Shown here: piece after piece, positions 42,089 to 50,967 of the stretch
How positions within the stretch are numbered: position 1 is the first letter of the stretch
How the letters are laid out: the number at the start of each line of letters is the position of its first letter
Made by a program: the position numbers and the translations under genes
The notes under the pieces: generated by a model
The model's input: only the letters and a program-made list of their open reading frames with translations
What the model was told of the DNA's origin: nothing
The model's database searches: none
Source of the DNA: Bin5 sp022821545
Lineage (GTDB): Bacteria; Chloroflexota; Anaerolineae; Caldilineales; Caldilineaceae
NCBI GenBank assembly: GCA_963664085.2
Contig: CAXXLO010000002.1
Location: 3,968,001 to 4,032,000, forward strand
Reading direction: 5' to 3'
DNA: 64,000 nucleotides

Positions 42089-43240
42089 TCAGCGGACCGA
42101 CTCGTATGCCCTGCGGCGTTCCTGTACATCCTCCGGAACGGCGAAGATAAGTCGGCCGGCGTTGGTCTGCAAAACCTTCGTGACACGTACAGAGAGCCGT
42201 ACACCCATGTGGCGCCTGCCCTGTTCGACGACGACCATCGTCCCGTCGTCGAGATAGCCGACGCCCTGGTTCATCTCTTTACCTTCCTGAATCACATGGA
42301 TCGTCATCTCTTCACCGGGAAGGACCACAGACTTGACGGCATTGGCCAATTCGTTGATGTTCAAGACGCGAACGCCCTGCAGTTTGGCCACCCGGTTCAA
42401 ATTGTAGTCATTGGTAACTATAGCTGCGCTCATCTCCCGGGCCAGAACAACCAGCTTTTCGTCCACTTGCTGCGCCTCGGAGGGATCCTGGTCCAGAAAG
42501 ACGATATTGACGCCATCAATCTTCTGCAGCCGGTCGAGAATCTCAAGGCCTCTCCTGCCGCGGTTGCGCCGCAAGACTTCCGCCGAATCCGCGATATATT
42601 GGAGTTCATTGAGAATGAATCTGGGAACCGCGAGGATCGCCCAAAGGAAGCCCGTCTCGGCCACGTCGGCGATGCGTCCATCGATGATTACGCTGGTGTC
42701 CAACAGCATCGTGTCCGAGTATTGCGGGCGTCCGCCTTTCGCGAAGAGAGGCAGCTTTGGCAAATCACGGCCGTCTTCCTCTCCATTCGGGAATCGGAAG
42801 AAGTTAAGTATTTCCCGATGGCGCAGCACCATCATCGTTACGCCCAGATAGCCCATAACGATGACGCCGACAAAGGGCAGAATTGTACCGAAAGGATTGG
42901 GCAGAAGGGACAGAGGATAGGCCAGGAGCGCGGCGATGGCTAACCCGATTGCCATGCCGATAGTCGCAGCCATGAGCTGCACAGTGGGAATCTGTCTTAA
43001 ACTCGACCGCAGCGCATTTGCCGGCTTGACTGTCAACCAGGGGGCGCCGACAAGCCCTATAATGCCACTGAAGATAACGAGAGGAACAATCAGGCGCGCT
43101 GACGAGAGCGTTAAACTCTCAAGAGCCTCCACACCTGTTAATTGCCTGCCCAGTTCCCATCCCAGCAGGACAAAAACAAAGGTGACCAGCCCCCTTAGCA
43201 GCAACGCCCAACGCATATCGAAACTCCCCTGACGAGGCAA
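42089..43240 (-). CDS. membrane-anchored PIN-TRAM domain protein (YacL-like)
   Basis: A 383-residue protein with about four N-terminal membrane helices (residues 10-130), a PIN nuclease-like domain (LLDTSVIIDGRIADVAETGF, with the acidic residues of the metal site and IVTNDYNLNRVA) and a C-terminal TRAM domain (VGYLDDGTMVVVEQGRRHMGVRLSVRVTKVLQT). YacL-type proteins are widespread in Firmicutes, Cyanobacteria and Chloroflexota and often lie near cysS. Its substrate RNA is unknown. The ATG follows CAGGGGAGTTTCG. Confidence 0.92.
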   Translation of the reverse strand: MPRQGSFDMRWALLLRGLVTFVFVLLGWELGRQLTGVEALESLTLSSARLIVPLVIFSGIIGLVGAPWLTVKPANALRSSLRQIPTVQLMAATIGMAIGLAIAALLAYPLSLLPNPFGTILPFVGVIVMGYLGVTMMVLRHREILNFFRFPNGEEDGRDLPKLPLFAKGGRPQYSDTMLLDTSVIIDGRIADVAETGFLWAILAVPRFILNELQYIADSAEVLRRNRGRRGLEILDRLQKIDGVNIVFLDQDPSEAQQVDEKLVVLAREMSAAIVTNDYNLNRVAKLQGVRVLNINELANAVKSVVLPGEEMTIHVIQEGKEMNQGVGYLDDGTMVVVEQGRRHMGVRLSVRVTKVLQTNAGRLIFAVPEDVQERRRAYESVR

Positions 43241-43263
43241 ATTGAAAAAACCGCAATGAATTC

Positions 43264-43292
43264 ATAATACAGCATCTCAAAATAGAGCGCAA
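43264..43292 (-). promoter_or_regulatory. sigma70-type promoter of the PIN-TRAM/cysS/rlmB operon
   Basis: Minus strand TTGCGC (43287-43292), 17-base spacer, TATTAT (43264-43269). Transcription would start near 43257, about 17 bases before the gene start at 43240. The downstream run cysS-rlmB has no promoter of its own that I can see. Confidence 0.55.
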
Positions 43293-43405
43293 TGCCGGAT
43301 TTCTCTATCCGAAAGCAGGTGCGAATGCATACCCACATCGGGGAACTGGTTTCCGTATCGCCTATCGATGCGACGCAGCAAATTCCGAACTCTTTTCCTC
43401 CCGGA

Positions 43406-44542
43406 CTATTGCTCCTGTACCGACTGATACAGCCCGAGGACTTCGCGTGCGTTGTGATGTGCGGAGAAGCGTTGACTGTATTGTCGCGCCGCACAGCCCA
43501 TCTGCCGCCTCAACTGAGGGTCCTGCGCCATTTTCATTATGCGAAGGCCGAAGCTCAGGTCGTTATCGTCCGTGAGAAAACCGGTCTTTTCGTCCACGAT
43601 CATGTCGGCTACGCCGGGGGAATCGATACCGATGGAAGGCAGACCAGCGGCCGCGGCTTCGATGAAAGTCAGTGGATGCACCTCGCTTACACTTGCGGAC
43701 ACAAAGAAGTCGGCCACGCCAAGCACGCCGCCGATCCGTTCGTATGAAATCGGCCCCGTGAAGGTCACGCGCCCTTCCATCCCGGACATGCGGGCAAGCT
43801 GACGGCAGTCATCCAGGCTGGGGCCGCCCCCGACAAGGAGCAGATGAAGAGCGGGAATCTCTTCTTTCAAGGCAGAGAAAATGCCCAGGAGGCGGTCTAC
43901 TGCCTTTTCCTGGCTGATACGCCCTACATAGACGCCCACAACGGCATTCTCGGGGATCCTGAATTCGGTGCGGGTCGCCTCCAGTTCCGGACTATGAAAC
44001 TGCCCCAACTCGATGCCGTTCGGAATAACGGCAACGCGCCCCTGGATTCCCCAAGTCTGCATGACCGCCGCGGCGCTCCGACTGGGGGCGATGACTGCGC
44101 TGCAGCGCTGGCTGAATCGCTGGAAAAAGGCGTGCAGGGCCGTGTCGGAAAGAGTGTCCGGCACCAGCGGCAGGTGCTGCTGCACGTACAGGTCGTAGCG
44201 GGTATGGCTGGTGAAGACCAGCGGAATGTCGTAGCGCCGCGAAAAGTTGAGACCGAAGCTGCCGCTGATAAAGGGATGGTGAACGTGAATCACGTCCATC
44301 AGCTTCAGGATATCCCGGCAGCGCGAGTCAACCCGCACGGTCAGATGGTAGCCTGTGTCAGCGATCGGTATGCTGGGCAGGCGGATGACGTTGTTCTCGT
44401 CAACGGTCTTCTTGTCCTGTTCGGGGACAAAAAGATAGACCTGCTCACCCCATCGATCGAAATGTTCCTTCAACAGTCCCACGTGGTTTACGACACCGTT
44501 TATGTGGGGCTTGTATACGTCGCTAAAGAGGGCAATTCGCAT
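43406..44542 (-). CDS. family 4 glycosyltransferase
   Basis: GT-B glycosyltransferase of 378 residues. The N-terminal MRIALFSDVYKPHINGVVNHV is typical of mannosyl/glucosyl-diacylglycerol-type enzymes. HVHHPFISGSFGLNFSRRYDIPLVFTSHTRYDLYVQ and GRISQEKAVDRLLGIFSAL are standard GT4 motifs. The donor-binding E-x7-E block is visible as SASVSEVHPLTFIEAAAAGLPSIG. A lipid acceptor such as diacylglycerol or phosphatidylinositol is a reasonable guess by resemblance. The ATG at 44542 starts directly at MRIALFSD; a longer reading frame upstream is not conserved. Confidence 0.88.
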   Translation of the reverse strand: MRIALFSDVYKPHINGVVNHVGLLKEHFDRWGEQVYLFVPEQDKKTVDENNVIRLPSIPIADTGYHLTVRVDSRCRDILKLMDVIHVHHPFISGSFGLNFSRRYDIPLVFTSHTRYDLYVQQHLPLVPDTLSDTALHAFFQRFSQRCSAVIAPSRSAAAVMQTWGIQGRVAVIPNGIELGQFHSPELEATRTEFRIPENAVVGVYVGRISQEKAVDRLLGIFSALKEEIPALHLLLVGGGPSLDDCRQLARMSGMEGRVTFTGPISYERIGGVLGVADFFVSASVSEVHPLTFIEAAAAGLPSIGIDSPGVADMIVDEKTGFLTDDNDLSFGLRIMKMAQDPQLRRQMGCAARQYSQRFSAHHNAREVLGLYQSVQEQ

Positions 44543-44738
44543 TGGACTTTCTTTCGACTCCTTCCCAGTAAGCCGGCGATTACAGAATCTGCGGTGGAAG
44601 GAGTTACGGACCCGGCGATCTGCCGCTCCCAACGAGCCAGTGGAGTTCTACCGGCTGGCCAACAGCCTCCCATAGTTACATTTCTGTTTACGTTGCAGGA
44701 AAGGGAATGTTGCAATTGCCTCAGAGTTTGATATCGAC

Positions 44739-44767
44739 TTGCCAAACGAACCCGTGACTCCTACTAT
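44739..44767 (+). promoter_or_regulatory. candidate promoter of the threonine synthase gene
   Basis: TTGCCA (44739-44744), 17-base spacer, TACTAT (44762-44767). Transcription would start near 44774, giving a leader of about 40 bases that includes the ribosome binding site GGAATAGGGG before ATG at 44813. Confidence 0.55.
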
Positions 44768-44812
44768 ACCATACTGAAAGAAAGATAAAGCCATAGGAAA
44801 GGAATAGGGGAC

Positions 44813-46165
44813 ATGTCAACGCACCGCCCGGACTCCTTTTTCGCAGGTCTTCGCTGTCTTCGCTGCGGCCGCACGTTCCAACCGGGTTCGGTCGACTACG
44901 TCTGCCCCTGCCGTCCCAACCGCGGCAGCGACCTGGGCCACCTTGACGCTTTCTACAACTACACGGCGATAGCTCCTATACGAACCAAGCTCTCAGATCC
45001 ATCCTACTCCAGCCGCACGAATCCAACCGCCGCTTCGCCACATCCGACGACTCGCACCATTGAAAGGTGGTGGCCCTTGCTGCCTGTGGGGCCGGAATCG
45101 CTCCCGCCTCTGCCTGCGGGAGACACTCCGTTGCTACGCGCAGACAGGCTCGCCGATGCACTGGGCCTCCATTGTCTCTTCATAAAGGACGATGGACGGA
45201 ACCCGTCCGGCTCCCTAAAGGACCGGGCTTCCGCCATCGCCGTCGCCCGCGCCCGCGAAACCGGCCGCGAGGTCGTTGCCACCGCCAGCACAGGCAACGC
45301 TGCAGCCGCGCTGGCTGCGATGAGCGCTGCGGCTGCACATGAATCCGTCATCTTCGTTCCCCATTCCGCGCCGCAGGCAAAGATCGCACAACTCCTAGTC
45401 TATGGCAGCCGGGTCCTCGCCGTCGACGGCACGTATGACGACGCCTTCGATCTGTGCGTGCGCGCCTGTGAAGAGTTCGGCTGGTACAATCGCAACACTG
45501 GCTACAACCCGTTCATGACGGAAGGGAAGAAGACTGTCAGCTTCGAAATCGCCGCCCAACTCGCCGAGGCAGAAGATTCCTCCGGTAGAAGGGAGAATAA
45601 CAGTCCTGCCACTCAGTTCGTTGCGCCCGACTCCGTCTTCGTTCCAGTGGGCGACGGATCGATCATTGGCGGGGTCTACAAGGGATTCTGGGAACTGAAG
45701 AGGCTCGGATGGACCAACGCCGTGCCGCGCGTATTTGGCGTACAGTCCACTGCCAGCGCAGCCATTCACAACGCCTGGCGCGACGATCTGGAAGTGCCCC
45801 GGCGCGTCACTGCTGAGACAGCCGCCGATTCAATCAGCGTGAACGAACCGCGCGACGCGACCAAGGCGCTGCGGGCGGTACGCGCAAGCGGAGGCGCTTT
45901 TCTGCTTGTCGAAGACGAGGCGATTCTTCAGGCGATTTTGCCGCTGGCACGATTGGGCGGCGTCTTTGCGGAACCGGCCGGCGCTACCGCCCTGGCGGGC
46001 CTCCAACAGGCCGTGCGCCAGGGCCTGCTCGACCCCGGTGAAACGGTAGTCGTCATCAGCACTGGCAGCGGGCTCAAGGATGTGCCTGCGGCCATGCGGA
46101 TCGCAGGGGAACCGAAAGTCGTACCACCTTCGTTAGATGCTGTAGCAGAGAGCCTTAAGATCTGA
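44813..46165 (+). CDS. thrC: threonine synthase-like PLP enzyme
   Basis: Fold-type II pyridoxal-phosphate enzyme, 450 residues, converting O-phosphohomoserine to threonine if it is a true threonine synthase. The N-terminus holds a zinc-ribbon-like CLRCGRTFQPGSVDYVCPC (cysteines 15, 18, 31, 33), common in this family. The PLP lysine is K136 in GSLKDRAS, and the phosphate loop is STGNAAAALAAMSA. GDGSIIGGVYKGF and VVISTGSGLKD complete the site. It is followed by an ABC exporter and a second PLP enzyme. Confidence 0.88.
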   Translation: MSTHRPDSFFAGLRCLRCGRTFQPGSVDYVCPCRPNRGSDLGHLDAFYNYTAIAPIRTKLSDPSYSSRTNPTAASPHPTTRTIERWWPLLPVGPESLPPLPAGDTPLLRADRLADALGLHCLFIKDDGRNPSGSLKDRASAIAVARARETGREVVATASTGNAAAALAAMSAAAAHESVIFVPHSAPQAKIAQLLVYGSRVLAVDGTYDDAFDLCVRACEEFGWYNRNTGYNPFMTEGKKTVSFEIAAQLAEAEDSSGRRENNSPATQFVAPDSVFVPVGDGSIIGGVYKGFWELKRLGWTNAVPRVFGVQSTASAAIHNAWRDDLEVPRRVTAETAADSISVNEPRDATKALRAVRASGGAFLLVEDEAILQAILPLARLGGVFAEPAGATALAGLQQAVRQGLLDPGETVVVISTGSGLKDVPAAMRIAGEPKVVPPSLDAVAESLKI

Positions 46166-46258
46166 TCCTGCGTTTACGAAGGCGCCTTCCGCAAACAGGC
46201 GGCCCAATACCTTCCCTTTCTGCTCTTACGGGCCTACCTGCCACCTGTCCCTAGTACA

Positions 46259-47173
46259 GTGAAAAACAGATTCAACAGCGTCTATACGGTCTCTCGACTC
46301 ACGAAAACATACCCAGGGCAAAACAGGCCGGCCAACGACGAAGTCAGTTTTTGCGTGCAACGGGGCGAAATCTTTGGGATTTTGGGAGACAATGGCGCAG
46401 GCAAGAGTACACTGGTAAAGCAGATGGCGAACCTCTTGCGTCCTACAAGGGGCGGCGTCTATCTTTACGGCCGACCTGTTCAGGAGGATCCTTTGCTGGT
46501 ACCGAGGTACGTCGGTTACATGCCTCAGACCGCTCGCACGCTTAACTCACTGACTGTGAGCGAGGCCCTGTACTTCACTTCACATCTACGAGGCTGCGAT
46601 CGCCAGGAATCGAATCGCGAACGGGAGCGTCTCTTGCAACTGTGGGACCTCCATGACATTCGAGCTGAGCTCTGTTCGCGGCTTTCGGGTGGTCAACAGC
46701 GCTTGTTGCAGCTGGCCGCAGCCATGGCCGGGCAGCCGCCGATTCTCATTTTGGATGAACCTACCAATGAACTTTCTCCGCAGAGGCGAAGGCACGTCTG
46801 GGAGACCCTACGTGCAGAAAACCGCGAACGGGGCACTACGATCATTTTCATCGCTCACGACGCGATTGAGGCAGAGAAGATAATTCAACAGGTAGGCATC
46901 ATGCACAAAGCGCGGCTGGTGGCTCTCGGAAAACCGTCAGACCTGAAGAAACAGCTGGACCAGAAGCTTCGACTGGAGTTACGCTTTCAGCCGGATTCGC
47001 CTCCTGACCTTCCCTCAGGTTTACATCCGCAGAAGCTTTCAGAAGATCACTGGATAGTTGGACTTGATCAGCACCAGGTTGAGGCCGCCCTGTCGGGGCT
47101 GGACTTCTCACGAATCGACGACTTCCAGCTCCAATCCGCGACGCTGGAAGACCTCTATCTACATTACACATAA
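46259..47173 (+). CDS. ABC-2 type exporter ATP-binding protein
   Basis: ATPase of an ABC-2 (DrrA/NatA-like) exporter, 304 residues with a GTG start. Walker A GDNGAGKST (about 43-51), an MPQTARTLNSLTVSEALYFTSHLRG Q-loop region, signature LSGGQQRLLQLAAAMAG, Walker B ILILDEPTNELSPQRR and a switch histidine in IFIAHDAIEAEK. The C-terminal ~80 residues form the extra domain usual in these exporters. Its stop codon overlaps the ATG of the permease gene (TAATG). Confidence 0.88.
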   Translation: MKNRFNSVYTVSRLTKTYPGQNRPANDEVSFCVQRGEIFGILGDNGAGKSTLVKQMANLLRPTRGGVYLYGRPVQEDPLLVPRYVGYMPQTARTLNSLTVSEALYFTSHLRGCDRQESNRERERLLQLWDLHDIRAELCSRLSGGQQRLLQLAAAMAGQPPILILDEPTNELSPQRRRHVWETLRAENRERGTTIIFIAHDAIEAEKIIQQVGIMHKARLVALGKPSDLKKQLDQKLRLELRFQPDSPPDLPSGLHPQKLSEDHWIVGLDQHQVEAALSGLDFSRIDDFQLQSATLEDLYLHYT

Positions 47174-47931
47174 TGAAGACTCGACTGCCCCTACCTGTCC
47201 ATCTGCAGTTCTGGGACTTGCTTCTCATTGAGTTAAGCAACTGGAGGTGAGGCTGGCGAAACCTTGCCTTGACAGGAACGGTCCTGCCCATGTTTGGGAT
47301 AGTGCTGCTCGGCTCCTTTGCTCGTGAGTTAGGCGCCAACGCGCTTTCCTTCGTCCTGGTCGGGAATCTGGTCATGGCGCTGCTCTTTGAACACATGGGA
47401 AAGTTGATAAGCCATTTCGCTTACTTGAAAATGGCCGGCAGTCTGGACTATTTCGCCACCCTTCCTATTCGTAAGAACGTACTGATTCTTGCGGCGTCTT
47501 CCGCTTTCTTCATCCTGTTCTTACCTTCAATGTTCGTTGTCCTCGCCGGTGGAGCCTGGATTCTGGGGCTGGAACTTCATGTTCATCCGCTGGCTCTCCT
47601 GGTCGTTCCGCTGTGCGCCCTTCCGCTGGCAGGAATCGGCGCGCTGATGGGCGTTAGCTTTCGAACGCCGGAAGAAGCCGCGGCCGTAGGACGGTTACTG
47701 ACGATACTGATGTTGGCGATCGGACCTGTCCTGATCCCGCCGGACCGCCTGCCCGGCTGGCTGGTCTGGCTCGGCTTCCTAAGCCCGGCAACCTATGCCG
47801 CCTCTGCCTTGAGCCAAGTCCTCTTGGGCCCTCTTACCTCACGTCTCCTATTGGACTCCGCCGTATTGGCTGCCTGCATTATAATCAGTTTCTGGCTGGT
47901 TGATCGCAAGATGGACTGGCGTGAGGACTGA
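47173..47931 (+). pseudogene. ABC-2 type permease gene interrupted by in-frame TGA
   Basis: The reading frame starts with ATG at 47173 overlapping the ATPase stop. It encodes MKTRLPLPVHLQFWDLLLIE, then LSNWR, then TGA at 47248-47250, then continues in the same frame GWRNLALTGTVLPMFGIVLLG to the end at 47931. The interrupted block resembles the E-L-x-N-W-R-W-x-W-R motif at the start of such permeases, so the TGA probably stands where a Trp codon (TGG) was. The downstream part has about six helices and the FRTPEEAAAVGRLLTILML segment. A restart at TTG 47269 would give a truncated 220-residue protein. Nonsense mutation or a sequence error. Confidence 0.7.
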
Positions 47932-47979
47932 GACGTTAGAGGCGGCGCGCTTTTGTCAGTTTCAAGGGAAGCACTTTCG

Positions 47980-49371
47980 GTGAACCGACCAATCGTACCC
48001 GGCCCAACCTACGAAGAGATGCGCGACCCGACACTGCTCCCTGCCGGCGTTCGGAAGGAAGCGGCATCCGTCCCCGCCACAGACGAACTGGCCCCACTGA
48101 ACCTCTTCAACATCAACTGGAAGAACACCGGCACGGACGTGGAGAGGATAATCCTACCGAAGGAACTGACAGGAGTCCAGGCCAATGTCATCGTTCTCAG
48201 CGGGCGCAGGTTTCCCAGCGGTTCGATGAAGGTCGGGCCGGCCTACACGACCCTGGCGGAAGCCGAGGCGCTTAACGGTCTCAGACCGGGCGACCGCAGC
48301 ATTATCGGCCCCAGCACAGGCAATTTCGGCATCGGTACGGCCTACGTCAGCGCGCTGAAGGGCTACCGGGCAGTTGTCGTAATGCCCGACACGATGAGCC
48401 AGGAGCGCTACGAACGCATTCGCAGGTACGGCGGAGAACTGGATTTGACGCCCGGCACCGAGTCGGACGTTATACTGACGCTGGACCGCACATACAGCGA
48501 ATACGTCAGCAAGCCGGAAATGTATGTTGTCCTCGCGCAGTTCGAGCTGATGCCCAACTACCGCTTCCACCGTCACGTCACCGGGGACGCCGTTGAAAAG
48601 GCCGCCGCAGACGTCGGCAACGGCCAGGTCGCCGCATTTGTCAGCGCGCCCGGCAGCGCCGGCACGCTCGCAGCCGGGGACCACGTCAAGTCTCTCTACC
48701 CCGACGCCCGCATTGTGGTCCTCGAACCGCGCCAGTGCTCGACCCTGTTCGACGGCGGCCAGGGCCAGCACCGCATCGAGGGCATCGGCGACAAGATGGT
48801 TACGTTGATCCACAACATATACAACACCGATCTCCTCATGCTCATCAACGACGAGGAGACCGTCCAGGGGATGGAAGTGGCCCAGACGGGGACGGAGGTT
48901 CTTGTCGACCGCCTCGGCTTGGAAAGTCAGGCAGCGCAGTCACTGCAGGGCAAGTTCGGCCCCAGTTGCATTTGCAACGTCATCGGCGCTATCAAGACCG
49001 CCAAGTATCTCGGACTTGGCCCGCAGGACAACGTCGTCACCATTGCCACCGACAGCTACGACCGCTATCCATCGGTCAGCGCCGACCTTTACCAGCGACA
49101 TGGCGGCAGGCCGGACATGGATACGCTGGAGGCCTGGGCAAAATCCGTATTTCTGGGCGCATCTGTTGGCGAGATAAACGATCTCAACCGGCCCGGTAAA
49201 CATGAACGGCTGCAGACGATGAAACATGACCTGTGGACCCGTTTCGGTTACGGCAGCGACCTGATCGAGAGCATGGCCAGCCAGGTATTTTGGGATGAGG
49301 AGTACGGAAAGATCGAGGAGATCGATCCCGCGATCGACGAACTCCGCGGATCGTTAAAACAGGCCGCGTGA
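47980..49371 (+). CDS. fold-type II PLP-dependent enzyme of unknown specificity
   Basis: A 463-residue enzyme related to cysteine synthase/threonine synthase. The PLP lysine is K84 in RRFPSGSMKVGPAY; the phosphate-binding loop is GPSTGNFGIGTAYVS (about 110-124). VVVMPDTMSQERYERIRRYGGELD is the usual helix after it. Residues 215-240 (VSAPGSAGTLAAGDHVKSL) match a second conserved turn. The first 60 residues and the last 110 are outside the common core. The GTG at 47980 was chosen because AAGGGAA lies upstream; TTG at 47953 is an alternative. It closes the PLP-ABC-PLP cluster. Substrate not known. Confidence 0.75.
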   Translation: MNRPIVPGPTYEEMRDPTLLPAGVRKEAASVPATDELAPLNLFNINWKNTGTDVERIILPKELTGVQANVIVLSGRRFPSGSMKVGPAYTTLAEAEALNGLRPGDRSIIGPSTGNFGIGTAYVSALKGYRAVVVMPDTMSQERYERIRRYGGELDLTPGTESDVILTLDRTYSEYVSKPEMYVVLAQFELMPNYRFHRHVTGDAVEKAAADVGNGQVAAFVSAPGSAGTLAAGDHVKSLYPDARIVVLEPRQCSTLFDGGQGQHRIEGIGDKMVTLIHNIYNTDLLMLINDEETVQGMEVAQTGTEVLVDRLGLESQAAQSLQGKFGPSCICNVIGAIKTAKYLGLGPQDNVVTIATDSYDRYPSVSADLYQRHGGRPDMDTLEAWAKSVFLGASVGEINDLNRPGKHERLQTMKHDLWTRFGYGSDLIESMASQVFWDEEYGKIEEIDPAIDELRGSLKQAA

Positions 49372-49463
49372 GTCCCGCTTGAATCCTTCTGTCTTCCTGA
49401 TGGGTGCAAGAGCGCGCAGAAAGCGCACTGGATTTCGCCGGTTGGATTCCGGATGCCTACAGC

Positions 49464-50777
49464 TCAGTCGCTCTCGCGCAGAACCGGGTAGGCCCCACCT
49501 GCCGAGCGTACAAGCAGCCGCTCACCAACGGCTGACTGCCCAGGCGCACTCACGACCGCCCCGTCACTCTTCTGCACGATGCTATAACCGCGTGACAGGA
49601 CGCCGGAAGGATTGAGGCCCTCGAGCCGCGCCTTCAAGGATTCCAGCTGCTCTTTGCGGCGGCGCAGCTCGCTTGCCGTGACGCGCCTCAGCCGTTCTTC
49701 GACGTCATCCAACCGCTGTCTCGCAAGATCGATCTGCCGCGAGGGCGCATTCCGCACCAACCGGCGGCGCAGGTCCTGCCACTGCACTCTCCGACCAGAG
49801 ACCTCCTCAAAGCCGGCTCTGAGCAGCCACAGTTGGGTCTGCCTGACGCCGCCCAGCAGATCCCGGCGGTCGGGCGTCGCCGCAACCGCCGCTCCCGTGG
49901 GCGTCGGCGCCCGCAGGTCGGCGACAAAGTCGGCAATCGTGAAGTCGGTCTCGTGGCCGATTCCGGTCACGACCGGCACATTGCTCTCGGCGACGGCATA
50001 GGCGACCTGTTCCTCATTGAAAGCCCACAGGTCCTCGATCGAACCGCCACCGCGTACGAGCAGAATTGTGTCCAGTGTCCCGTTACCACGTCCTGCCTGC
50101 CCCGCCGACGAATCAAAAGACCTGATTTTCCCGTTGCCGGTGGACAAAAGAGGCAGGTCGGCGAGTTCATTGGAGTGGGCGACGGGAGTTTCCGCTTCTC
50201 CCGTGAATCGGTTCGCGGCGGCGAGAGCAGCAACGATCTGTCCGGGCGCCTCGGCGCCCTGGACCTGCGTCGGAAACAGGACCGCCTCTGCCAGCGGCCA
50301 GCGCTGGGCCAGAACGCGCAACACGTCCTGAAATGCCGCCGCGCTCTGGCTGGTTACGATTCCCAGCCGGCGGGGGGAATCCGGGAGCGGACGCTTGCGC
50401 GCCTGGTCGAACAGCCCTTCGCCGGAGAGCCTTTCCTTGAGCGCCTCGAACTGGGCGTAGAGCTGGCCCCGTCCCGCAGGACGGATTTCATTGGCATAGA
50501 ACTGGTACTGGCCGCGTTCGGGATAGACTGTCACGTGCCCGCGCGCCAGTACCTGGTCGCCCTCCCGGGGGAGCCAGGCGTTCCGATGCGCGTTTCCGCG
50601 CCACATCACAGAATTTATGACCGCGCCGCTGTCCTTCATGCTGAAGTAGATGTGGCCGCTGGCCGCTCTCGTCCAGCGGCTGACTTCGGCCAAGACCCAG
50701 ACGTCCCGGAGCAGCTCGTCCTGCTCGAACAGTGATGTTACGTGCGCGGTCAGTTGCGTTATCGTCAGTGGATTCAT
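49464..50777 (-). CDS. xseA: exodeoxyribonuclease VII large subunit
   Basis: Large subunit of the single-strand exonuclease ExoVII, 437 residues. The N-terminal OB-fold has VWVLAEVSRWTRAASGHIYFSMKDSGA. The catalytic domain shows PRRLGIVTSQSAAAFQDVLRVL, LVRGGGSIEDLWAFNEEQVAYAV, PVVTGIGHETDFTIADFVADLRAPTPTGAA. The C-terminal helical part is Arg/Glu-rich and ends in the usual LNPSGVLSRGYSIVQKSDG. Length is normal. No xseB-like small-subunit gene is visible next to it. Confidence 0.95.
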   Translation of the reverse strand: MNPLTITQLTAHVTSLFEQDELLRDVWVLAEVSRWTRAASGHIYFSMKDSGAVINSVMWRGNAHRNAWLPREGDQVLARGHVTVYPERGQYQFYANEIRPAGRGQLYAQFEALKERLSGEGLFDQARKRPLPDSPRRLGIVTSQSAAAFQDVLRVLAQRWPLAEAVLFPTQVQGAEAPGQIVAALAAANRFTGEAETPVAHSNELADLPLLSTGNGKIRSFDSSAGQAGRGNGTLDTILLVRGGGSIEDLWAFNEEQVAYAVAESNVPVVTGIGHETDFTIADFVADLRAPTPTGAAVAATPDRRDLLGGVRQTQLWLLRAGFEEVSGRRVQWQDLRRRLVRNAPSRQIDLARQRLDDVEERLRRVTASELRRRKEQLESLKARLEGLNPSGVLSRGYSIVQKSDGAVVSAPGQSAVGERLLVRSAGGAYPVLRESD

Positions 50778-50967
50778 GGTGGCGGAATTCTACCACGATT
50801 CGTGTATGTTTTCACAGGGTAAAGCGAGGAGATAGGGGAAAATTGACACACATCAGTGTAAGGGTTAGGGTTTGTGGCAGACAGTAGTTTTCGGTCCAGG
50901 GAGCTTCATTGCAAAGGGCCTTAGACAGGTTAGCAGTCAATCATATGCGATTAGGGAGAAACAGCCC

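Noticed and set aside
46178..46189. Perfect palindrome GAAGGCGCCTTC as a terminator after the threonine synthase gene
   Set aside because: Stem is too short around a minimal loop and there is no T-tract; probably incidental.
47248..47250. TGA read as tryptophan or selenocysteine
   Set aside because: TGA ends many genes here, often in 4-base overlaps, and no selenocysteine insertion hairpin is evident right after it; a nonsense change or base error is simpler.
49379..49615. 78-residue plus-strand frame after the second PLP enzyme
   Set aside because: Arg/Ser/His-rich, mostly antisense to xseA, with no ribosome binding site.
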